Assembly: GCA_905233405.1 (NCBI GenBank)
Contig: CAJOEG010000068.1
Coordinates: 1-10,967, forward strand
Direction of reading: 5' to 3'
Source: an uncultured Bacteroidales bacterium
GTDB lineage: Bacteria; Bacteroidota; Bacteroidia; Bacteroidales; ML635J-15
DNA length: 10,967 bases
Shown here: positions 5,874 to 10,967 of the stretch, one piece after another
How the letters are laid out: every line of letters begins with the position of its first letter
How positions within the stretch are numbered: the stretch's first letter is position 1
The notes under the pieces: generated by a model
Seen by the model: the letters and a program-made list of their open reading frames with translations, nothing else
The model's database searches: none
What the model was told of the DNA's origin: nothing
Made by a program: the position numbers and the translations under genes

Positions 5874-5948
5874 CCCAAATCTGCATTACCAGACTGGTCA
5901 ACGGGTTTAATCTCAGCCTACTGTTTTCAGCACCCCAGCAAATATGTC
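5865..5948 (-). promoter_or_regulatory. TPP riboswitch (THI element)
   Basis: The minus strand holds the conserved TPP aptamer landmarks in order. GGGGTGC lies at 5936-5930, then a small hairpin CTG-AAAA-CAG, then GGCTGAGA at about 5918-5911. AACCC can pair with GGGGT as P2. Then come GACCAGTCTGG, GGTAATGC at 5890-5883, and GGGAA near 5876-5872. The UCUG-GUAAUG-CAGA segment forms P5 with its T-loop-like motif. This RNA binds thiamine pyrophosphate and represses thiamine genes. It lies in the leader of thiD about 45 bp before its start. P1 is not clear by eye. Confidence 0.92.
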
Positions 5949-5976
5949 TTTGCCCGACGATGAAAGTCAAGCGTTG

Positions 5977-5984
5977 CAAAGGTA
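5977..5984 (-). promoter_or_regulatory. Promoter -7 box for the thiamine operon
   Basis: The minus strand reads TACCTTTG at 5984-5977, matching the Bacteroidetes -7 consensus TAnnTTTG. A TTTG lies 15 bp further upstream (6003-6000), closer than the usual spacing of about 19 bp, so the -33 part is weak. Transcription would start near 5970, giving a leader of about 150 nt that contains the whole riboswitch. Confidence 0.6.
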
Positions 5985-6096
5985 ATAATAATTTAGAAAC
6001 AAAGATAAAATTTCGTTATCAATGTAATTTTCGTCTTTAATAGATAAAATGGATAGAAAAATTCAATCAATTTTTCCCAACAGCGCAATTTTTATG

Positions 6097-6104
6097 TATT
6101 TTTG
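6097..6104 (+). promoter_or_regulatory. Promoter -7 box for the GH92 gene
   Basis: TATTTTTG matches TAnnTTTG. No good -33 box is visible at the usual spacing. A transcript from here would start about 13 bp before the ATG codons at 6124 and 6127. It would exclude the in-frame ATG at 6049, which supports the shorter start. Confidence 0.5.
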
Positions 6105-6123
6105 CGGTTGTCACAAAATTATT

Positions 6124-7515
6124 ATGATGTTGAATAAATTACGCTTTTTTGTCATAGTGCTTCTTATGGGAAGCCTTATGGTTTCGTGCAGCAAGAAGGC
6201 TGTGCGCTTCGAACTGCAGGACGAAAATCTTGTTGGATATGTCAACCCGATGGTTGGAACCGATGTACACGGACATACATTCCCGGGTGCGGTAATGCCG
6301 TTCGGAATGGTCCAGCTTAGTCCAGATACCCGCCTTGACGGCTGGGACGGTTGCAGCGGCTACCACTTTACCGATTTGGAGATTTACGGTTTCACACATA
6401 CTCACCTCAGCGGAACCGGCTGCTCCGACTATGGCGATGTGTTGCTGATGCCTATGTGCGGAAAGTTCTCCACCGACAACAAGGAGTATTCGTCGCATTT
6501 CTCACACGATACCGAAATCGCCGAGCCAGGCTATTACGCAGTGAAACTTTCCGACGACGATATTGATGTGGAACTGACTGTTTCTCCGCGCGTTGGCATG
6601 CACCGCTACAAATTCAACCGCGAAGGCAAACGCTACATTGTCCTCGACCTCGAACACCGCGATGTGGTTTTAGAGGCTGGTCTGCGCAACCATGGCGACA
6701 ACTGCTATACAGGCGTCCGTCGCTCGCATGCGTGGGCAGACAATCAGCACCTGTACTTTGCAATGCAATTCTCGACCGATGTCAGCATTGTGGAACCTAC
6801 CGACTTCGACTGGGAGAGCGATTCTCTCTGCCGTCCCGACAAGGCCGTTTATGTCTTTGAAATTGCCGACAGTGCTGTAAAAGAAGTGCTTGTAAAGGTT
6901 TCTATTTCGCAGGTTGACGAGGATGGTGCTCTGAAGAATATGGAGCAGGAAGTTCCTAACTGGGATTTCGATGCTTTGCGCAAGGATGCTTCCGATGCTT
7001 GGAACCGCGAACTTAACAAGATTGTCGTCAAGGGCGGCAGCGAGGAACAGCGCAAGGTTTTTTATACCGCAATGTACCACTCGTTCATACAACCAACTTT
7101 GGCTCAGGATGTTGACCGTCGCTATCGCGGTACCGACCTGCAGGTTCACTCGAGCGACGACTTTACCGCATATACGGTTTTTTCGCTGTGGGACACTTAC
7201 CGCGCAGCTCATCCGCTTTATACCATAACGCAGCAGGCTCGCTCGGTCGATTTCATCAAGACTTTCATTGCCGAATACTCGCAGGGCGGTCGTCTGCCTA
7301 TGTGGGAACTTTCGTCGAATTATACAGGCTGTATGATTGGTTATCATGCAGTTCCGCCAATGGTTGATGCTTACTTCAAAGGCATACATTTCAAAAATCT
7401 TGAAAGCCTTGCACTCGAGGCTATGGTCGCTTCCGCTACCGCCGCCTTTTTCAGCGTCCCGCCACGGCTTCATGTCGGTGAACGAGGAACACGAATCGGT
7501 GTCGAAAAACCTTGA
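6124..7515 (+). CDS. GH92 alpha-mannosidase-like lipoprotein, N-terminal part (frameshifted)
   Basis: Family GH92 enzymes are calcium-dependent exo-alpha-mannosidases, usually periplasmic or surface lipoproteins in Bacteroidetes. The start at 6124 or 6127 gives a lipoprotein signal, MLNKLRFFVIVLLMGSLMVSC, with the lipobox cysteine at residue 21 (from 6127). Family motifs follow: NPMVGTDVHGHTFPGAVMPF, GMVQLSPDTR, GWDGCSGYHF, FTHTHLSGTGCSDYGDVLLMP, VFYTAMYHSF, VFSLWDTYRAAHPLYT, and LPMWELSSNYTGCMIGYHAV. After LALEAMVASATAAF the frame departs from the family and ends at 7515 after an unrelated tail of about 22 residues. The rest of the gene continues in the +1 frame from about 7448. An in-frame ATG at 6049 would add 25 non-signal residues and is not favoured. 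Confidence 0.88.
   Translation: MMLNKLRFFVIVLLMGSLMVSCSKKAVRFELQDENLVGYVNPMVGTDVHGHTFPGAVMPFGMVQLSPDTRLDGWDGCSGYHFTDLEIYGFTHTHLSGTGCSDYGDVLLMPMCGKFSTDNKEYSSHFSHDTEIAEPGYYAVKLSDDDIDVELTVSPRVGMHRYKFNREGKRYIVLDLEHRDVVLEAGLRNHGDNCYTGVRRSHAWADNQHLYFAMQFSTDVSIVEPTDFDWESDSLCRPDKAVYVFEIADSAVKEVLVKVSISQVDEDGALKNMEQEVPNWDFDALRKDASDAWNRELNKIVVKGGSEEQRKVFYTAMYHSFIQPTLAQDVDRRYRGTDLQVHSSDDFTAYTVFSLWDTYRAAHPLYTITQQARSVDFIKTFIAEYSQGGRLPMWELSSNYTGCMIGYHAVPPMVDAYFKGIHFKNLESLALEAMVASATAAFFSVPPRLHVGERGTRIGVEKP
7441..7456 (+). other. Frameshift site in the GH92 gene
   Basis: Family similarity leaves the frame of 6124-7515 and enters the frame of the downstream part here, at CGCCTTTTTCAGC. Dropping one T from the T5 run (7447-7451) would join the frames as SATAAFSASRHGFMSV. 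The joined segment still looks about four residues short of what I expect for the family between the EAM and SVSK motifs, so a small deletion of 3n+1-complementary size is also possible. A base-calling error cannot be excluded. Confidence 0.75.
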
Positions 7516-9067
7516 ATACGGCTTCGACGACTGGTGCATAGCGCAGTTTGCAAAATCGCAGGGCGACATGGAAAAATACCGCGAATACCTTATAAGAAGC
7601 CAAGCTTACAAGCACATTTTCGACAAGAGTTGCGGCTTTATGTGCCCGCGTCAGAATGGTGCTTGGAAGGAAAAGTTCGATCCCAAGGAGATTGACTTCA
7701 ACTTCACTGAGGCAAATTCTTGGCAGTATTCGTTCTATGTTCCGCACGACATTCTTACCTTCATTGACCTTATGGGCGGAAACGAGGCTTTTGAGGCTAA
7801 ACTCGACGAACTTTTCACTACTGGCAGCGAAACATTTGGCAAGGATCTGAAGGACATTTCGGGTATGATAGGCCAGTACGCACACGGCAACGAGCCGAGC
7901 CACCATATTGCTTATATGTACAATTATTGCGGCAAGCCGGACAAGACACAGAAGCTCGCAAGGCAGATAATGTCCGAAATGTACAACTCAACTCCTTCGG
8001 GCAACTGTGGTAACGAGGACTGCGGACAGATGTCGGCGTGGTATGTGCTCAGTGCGATGGGATTCTACCCTGTAAATCCAGCAAATGGCGTTTACGACAT
8101 CGGCAGTCCGATTTTCGACACCGTGCAGATTAATCTCGAAAATGGCAAGAAGTGTCTGATTGTAGCTCACGACAACAGCCCCGAAAACATTTATGTAGCC
8201 AAGATGGAAATTAACGGAAAGCCATACACCAAGTCCTACATTTTGCACTCCGACATTGCCGACGGTGCACGTATCGACTTCTATATGACTTCCGACGAAA
8301 ACATTACCTTTGGCAGCAAGCCCGAAGACATTTACCAGTCGCGCATCGAAGAGTTCAAGGTTGTACCGGCTCCGTATGCAAAAACTGGCGTGCGCACATT
8401 TCACGATTCTCTTAAGATTGAACTTGCTTGTATCGACGACAGCGCAAAAATCTATTATTCAATAAATAATGGCGAGGAAAAACTTTATTCAGAGCCATTA
8501 ATCTTCAACGAGACTACCACTTTGACTTTCCATTCCGAGCGTGATGGCTATGAACCGTCGAAGCCAGTGGAAGCCAAGTACATAAAGATAGACCGCGACC
8601 GTCGTATAAAGTTGCTAAGCAAATATACGCCGGCATACAGTGCTGGTGGCAATGATGCTTTGGTTGACCATCTGCGTGGCGGCAACGATTTCCGTACTGG
8701 CGAATGGCAGGGCTATCAAGGGCAGGACTTTGAGGCCGTGGTTGATTTGGGAGAAGTGAAGGAAATCGCATCTGTTGAGACTGGTTTCATTCAGGATGTG
8801 AAATCGTGGATTCTTTTCCCGAAATATGTTGAGTACTACACTTCTACCGACGGCGTGAACTTCAAGAAGATAGCCACTGTAAACCATAATGTTGCCGACA
8901 ACGACTATCGCCAGCAGATTTACAATTTCCGCTGTGAACCGCAGAACTGCAAGGCGCGTTATGTGAAGGTTTTTGCAAAGTATTATGGTACGCTTCCCGA
9001 ATGGCATCTCGGTGCCGGTGGCGAAACGCATCTTTTCCTTGATGAAATTAAAATTGTTGAAAAATAG
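7448..9067 (+). CDS. GH92 alpha-mannosidase-like protein, C-terminal part (frameshifted)
   Basis: This frame carries the catalytic half of the GH92 enzyme. Motifs are HESVSKNLEYGFDDWCIAQF, FTEANSWQYSFYVPHDI, IGQYAHGNEPSHHIAYMYNY (the NEPSHH glutamate is the family's acid region), and GNEDCGQMSAWYVLSAMGFYP (proposed base region). The glycosidase ends near FKVV. A small beta-sandwich domain of the chitobiase C-terminal type follows (DSLKIELACIDDSAKIYYSI). Then comes a discoidin/F5-8 type C-like carbohydrate-binding domain to the end (GEWQGYQGQDFEAVVDLG, WILFPKYVEYYTSTDG). The open frame extends upstream to 7337, but similarity begins near 7448; the first Met within the similar part is at 7472. 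Without a signal peptide it is unlikely to work alone. Confidence 0.88.
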   Translation, partial: FSASRHGFMSVNEEHESVSKNLEYGFDDWCIAQFAKSQGDMEKYREYLIRSQAYKHIFDKSCGFMCPRQNGAWKEKFDPKEIDFNFTEANSWQYSFYVPHDILTFIDLMGGNEAFEAKLDELFTTGSETFGKDLKDISGMIGQYAHGNEPSHHIAYMYNYCGKPDKTQKLARQIMSEMYNSTPSGNCGNEDCGQMSAWYVLSAMGFYPVNPANGVYDIGSPIFDTVQINLENGKKCLIVAHDNSPENIYVAKMEINGKPYTKSYILHSDIADGARIDFYMTSDENITFGSKPEDIYQSRIEEFKVVPAPYAKTGVRTFHDSLKIELACIDDSAKIYYSINNGEEKLYSEPLIFNETTTLTFHSERDGYEPSKPVEAKYIKIDRDRRIKLLSKYTPAYSAGGNDALVDHLRGGNDFRTGEWQGYQGQDFEAVVDLGEVKEIASVETGFIQDVKSWILFPKYVEYYTSTDGVNFKKIATVNHNVADNDYRQQIYNFRCEPQNCKARYVKVFAKYYGTLPEWHLGAGGETHLFLDEIKIVEK

Positions 9068-9100
9068 AGTGTAACATACATCATATTTTTTAATAATTTT

Positions 9101-9313
9101 ATGGCGAAAATAGAAAAAAGAACACTGACTATGATTGACATGAAGAATGCACAATGGAAAGATTTCTCTATGCAGGAAGCTGTAAAACAAGGAAACAATA
9201 AAAAGATGCGTTGTACTTTCTTTCGCGTGAATCCAAATGATAGAAAGCAAGAATTGGAAAATCGTTGTATTGTTGATATGCCCAAAGACTTGGTCATAAG
9301 TTCTTCGTTATAA
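9101..9313 (+). CDS. Small hypothetical protein, 70 residues
   Basis: I do not recognise this product. It begins MAKIEKRTLTMIDMKNAQW 33 bp after the GH92 stop and is rich in charged residues (KKMRCTFFRVNPNDRKQELENR), with no signal peptide or membrane segment. There is no clear promoter or ribosome binding site directly upstream; the upstream DNA is AT-rich. It could be a real small cytoplasmic protein, perhaps part of the neighbouring accessory block, a fragment of a longer gene, or a chance frame. Base composition resembles the genes to its right rather than the GH92 gene. Confidence 0.4.
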   Translation: MAKIEKRTLTMIDMKNAQWKDFSMQEAVKQGNNKKMRCTFFRVNPNDRKQELENRCIVDMPKDLVISSSL

Positions 9314-9346
9314 TATCACTCATACATTTGTTTTAATTTGTACATA

Positions 9347-9376
9347 TTGCTGAAAAATGATTTTTTTGTAATTTTG
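9347..9376 (+). promoter_or_regulatory. Strong Bacteroidetes-type promoter for the small protein-GNAT operon
   Basis: A -33 element TTG (9347-9349) is followed, after 19 bp, by the -7 box TAATTTTG (9369-9376). Both sequence and spacing fit the TTTG/TAnnTTTG consensus. The two elements sit in related stretches, TTTGTACATATTGC and TTTGTAATTTTGC, which could be a chance result of the promoter itself or an operator pair. Transcription would start near 9383, leaving a leader of about 25 nt. Confidence 0.7.
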
Positions 9377-9407
9377 CATCGTAAACATTAAAGGGAGAGG
9401 ACAAATT

Positions 9408-9566
9408 ATGGCAACAGCAATAAGAGCAATTCCGACACTTTACGGAGAAACAGCACAGCGTTTTGAGCAAGAAGCAGCTGCCACAGAGCAGAATCCTGGG
9501 ACACAGGATTATTGCCACGAATCGGAACTTGTGATAGAGTATCTTAAGACTACCAACATATTATGA
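9408..9566 (+). CDS. Small acidic protein upstream of GNAT enzyme, antitoxin-like position
   Basis: The 52-residue product reads MATAIRAIPTLYGETAQRF, a helical acidic stretch EQEAAATEQ, NPGTQDY, and LVIEYLKTTNIL. It has a purine-rich ribosome binding site (GGGAGAGGA, 9393-9401) seven bases before the ATG and a near-ideal promoter. Its last codons overlap the next gene's start by 4 bp (ATGA, 9563-9566), so translation is coupled. I recall similar short proteins with an MATxIxxxPxLxGexA start in Bacteroidetes, but no named family. It lacks the ribbon-helix-helix pattern of the DUF1778 antitoxins that pair with GNAT toxins. The antitoxin idea rests on size, order, overlap and partner only. Confidence 0.75.
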   Translation: MATAIRAIPTLYGETAQRFEQEAAATEQNPGTQDYCHESELVIEYLKTTNIL

Positions 9567-10177
9567 CTATAGAACAATTGTTGGCAGAATGTGATATTGT
9601 GCGAGTCTCTTCTGAGAAACTTGCGCAGTGTAATCCATTTAGTTGCAACGATGAAGACCTTGATGAATTCTTTGCAAAGGATTGCATTGTCAACCAAAAA
9701 CGCTTACTAGGGAAAACATATTTGTTTGTCTTGAAGAAATCTCCTAATACTATTGTCACTGCTTTTTCTCTTTCTAATGATAGCATCCGATTAACAAACC
9801 GCATAACTGACGAATATAAGGAATTGTTTCTAGATGACACAGATTTGCGAGATAAGACGCTCAAGCGCTTTCCTGCTGTACTTATTGGACGTTTAGGTAC
9901 AAATAAAGAATTTGCAAGGCGTGGGTATGGAACTGCTATAATGGATTTCATTAAGGTTCTTTTCCGTACTAACAACCGTACAGGTTGTCGTTTTATTATT
10001 GTCGATGCATTGAACCGACCAGAAACACTTCATTACTATAAGAAGAATGGCTTTCGTTATCTAATTGACGATGAGCAACTCGAAGCTAAATATATGGGAA
10101 TTGGCGTTAACCGTTTGCCATTAAATACTCGCTTAATGTATTTCGATTTATTGAAGATAAAAGTAAACGAAGATTAA
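9563..10177 (+). CDS. GNAT-family N-acetyltransferase, toxin-like
   Basis: GNAT enzymes transfer an acetyl group from acetyl-CoA to an amine. In this 204-residue protein the N-terminal CNPFSCNDEDLDEFFAKD (23-40) resembles the FxCGxxxLDxFL motif of tRNA-acetylating toxins such as TacT and AtaT. The acetyl-CoA pyrophosphate loop is RRGYGT (119-124), preceded by the strand VLIGRLGTN. The strand FIIVDALN (144-151) and HYYKKNGF (157-164), with the tyrosine pair in the usual catalytic place, complete the fold. It is longer than typical TacT (about 160 residues), with an insert near 75-100 and a C-terminal strand RLMYFDLLKI. Start overlap with the 52-residue gene and an 11-bp gap to the following lipoprotein indicate one operon. 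Substrate is not known; a tRNA target is inferred from family resemblance. Confidence 0.88.
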   Translation: MTIEQLLAECDIVRVSSEKLAQCNPFSCNDEDLDEFFAKDCIVNQKRLLGKTYLFVLKKSPNTIVTAFSLSNDSIRLTNRITDEYKELFLDDTDLRDKTLKRFPAVLIGRLGTNKEFARRGYGTAIMDFIKVLFRTNNRTGCRFIIVDALNRPETLHYYKKNGFRYLIDDEQLEAKYMGIGVNRLPLNTRLMYFDLLKIKVNED

Positions 10178-10187
10178 GTAAAAAATT

Positions 10188-10592
10188 ATGAGAAAGAGAG
10201 TTGACATATTTCTAATTGCATTCTTATGTATTTTGCTTTTCTCCTCCTGCGAAAAGGATGAAAACAAATTAACTGTTACAAATCTTGAATACTCCGATTG
10301 CCTTGAGCGTCCCAAAAACCTAAAGACCACAATTACATATTACAACAATACCATTTCAATTTTGCATGAGTACCTCCCTGTCAATTGCAACTTCCAAGGC
10401 GTTCTTGTATCACCAACAATAGATGAGGAGAACAAAATAATTGAGATAGATGTTGACCCGATTGTGGTGCAAGCGGATTTGGAATGTGAGTGCGAAATCA
10501 ATGTTTCATACACTTTCGAGAATTTCTACAATAATCCGTCTGACTACACATTTGTTATCAGAGAAAACAATATTGAAATATACAGAGAATAA
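10188..10592 (+). CDS. Small lipoprotein, unknown function
   Basis: The 134-residue product begins with a charged MRKR, a hydrophobic stretch (IFLIAFLCILLF), and the lipobox FSSC with Cys21, so it is probably exported and lipid-anchored. The acidic residues after the cysteine (EKDENK) resemble the surface-export signals of Bacteroidetes lipoproteins. The mature part is rich in beta-strand-like segments (LKTTITYYNNTISILH, IIEIDVDPIVVQ, CECEINVSYTF) and holds four cysteines in two close groups (DC/NC and ECEC), which may form disulfides. I do not recognise a family. It starts 11 bp after the GNAT stop and likely shares its transcript, though a role together is not evident. Confidence 0.82.
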   Translation: MRKRVDIFLIAFLCILLFSSCEKDENKLTVTNLEYSDCLERPKNLKTTITYYNNTISILHEYLPVNCNFQGVLVSPTIDEENKIIEIDVDPIVVQADLECECEINVSYTFENFYNNPSDYTFVIRENNIEIYRE

Positions 10593-10625
10593 GAATATCA
10601 GTATACTTGACAGACAATATCCATT

Positions 10626-10967
10626 CTACCCTAACGGCAGCTTAAATTTCATCGTATCCATTGTGGCGAGGTCAATCATAAACAAGGTATCTTTCATAAC
10701 CTTGCCTACACCAGTAATCATCTTTACCACTTCGTTGACTTCCATAGAGGCAATCACCGACGGCAGAACGCCCATCACGCCACGGTTTACATTTCCAAGC
10801 GCAACAAGTTCCTTTTCGTTTGGATACAAGGTGCGATAGTTCGCACACGGCGGCTGATAGTTGAACACAGCCAACTGTCCTTTTGTGTCACCGATAGTTC
10901 CATAAACAAACGGCTTGCCGAGTGCCACGCAGGTATCGTTTATAAGGTAACGCGCCGTGTAGTTGTC
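10626..10967 (-). CDS. thiF: ThiF/HesA/MoeB-family adenylyltransferase (C-terminal part, cut by window edge)
   Basis: ThiF adenylates the C-terminal glycine of ThiS. The window holds its last 113 residues. They open with DNYTARYLINDTCVALGKPFVYGTI, the typical segment after the catalytic aspartate, then GQLAVFN, ANYRTLYP, NRGVMGVLPSVIASMEVNEVVKMITGVG, and a C-terminal strand LFMIDLATMDTMKF. The family's paired zinc-binding cysteines (usually near YRCLFP and just before the GVxG helix) are not present apart from one Cys in PPCANYR, a pattern I associate with the Bacteroidetes branch. The frame is open at the right edge; a GTG at 10928 is internal. It is convergent with the lipoprotein gene, 33 bp apart, with no terminator seen between. 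Confidence 0.88.
   Translation of the reverse strand, partial: DNYTARYLINDTCVALGKPFVYGTIGDTKGQLAVFNYQPPCANYRTLYPNEKELVALGNVNRGVMGVLPSVIASMEVNEVVKMITGVGKVMKDTLFMIDLATMDTMKFKLPLG

Noticed and set aside
5822..5878. A TTG start extending ThiD by 19 residues
   Set aside because: It falls in the 3' end of the TPP aptamer and the expression platform, and the family start is at the ATG at 5821.
6670..7569. A 299-residue minus-strand open frame opposite the GH92 gene
   Set aside because: It mirrors conserved GH92 codons on the sense strand; no independent motif or start signal is visible.
10593..10625. Bidirectional terminator between the lipoprotein gene and thiF
   Set aside because: I looked for a stem-loop with flanking T runs and found only short, unmatched AT-rich words.

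Overview
The window looks like a chromosomal segment of a member of the Bacteroidetes, most likely Bacteroidales. The evidence is the ThiE, TenI-like and ThiF sequence types, a family GH92 glycosidase with a lipoprotein signal and a discoidin-like tail, a small lipoprotein with an SSC lipobox, and promoters of the Bacteroidetes form (TTG, 19 bp, TAnnTTTG). All calls come from reading the sequence; no database search was run.

Right to left on the minus strand, positions 5985 to 1 carry a thiamine (vitamin B1) locus. A promoter -7 box and a TPP riboswitch (about 5865-5948) precede thiD. Then follow a 560-residue AlbA_2/HATPase regulator-like gene, thiS, a fused tenI-thiE, thiG, a 165-residue internally deleted relative of the regulator, and the start of thiC, which runs off the left edge. 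ThiD phosphorylates HMP, ThiC makes HMP-P, ThiS and ThiG (with ThiF) make the thiazole, TenI tautomerises it and ThiE joins the two halves. From thiD to thiG the gaps are 0-21 bp or genes overlap, so one riboswitch probably controls them all. A second thiamine gene, thiF (minus strand, C-terminal part only), lies at the right edge.

Positions 6050-10592 form a plus-strand block between thiD and thiF. It begins with a GH92 alpha-mannosidase-like lipoprotein gene broken by a frameshift near 7450. Next is an unrecognised 70-residue frame. Then comes an operon with a clear promoter: a 52-residue small protein overlapping by 4 bp a GNAT acetyltransferase of toxin-like form, followed by a small lipoprotein.

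The spaces around the short regulator relative (296-417 and 916-1120) are filled with short-period degenerate repeat arrays with periods of 7, 8 and 8/10 bp. They also hold a perfect 17-bp direct repeat on either side of that gene and a 16-bp perfect palindrome. The best candidates for something undescribed are the small protein-GNAT pair and the AlbA_2 regulator pair embedded in the riboswitch-controlled thiamine operon.
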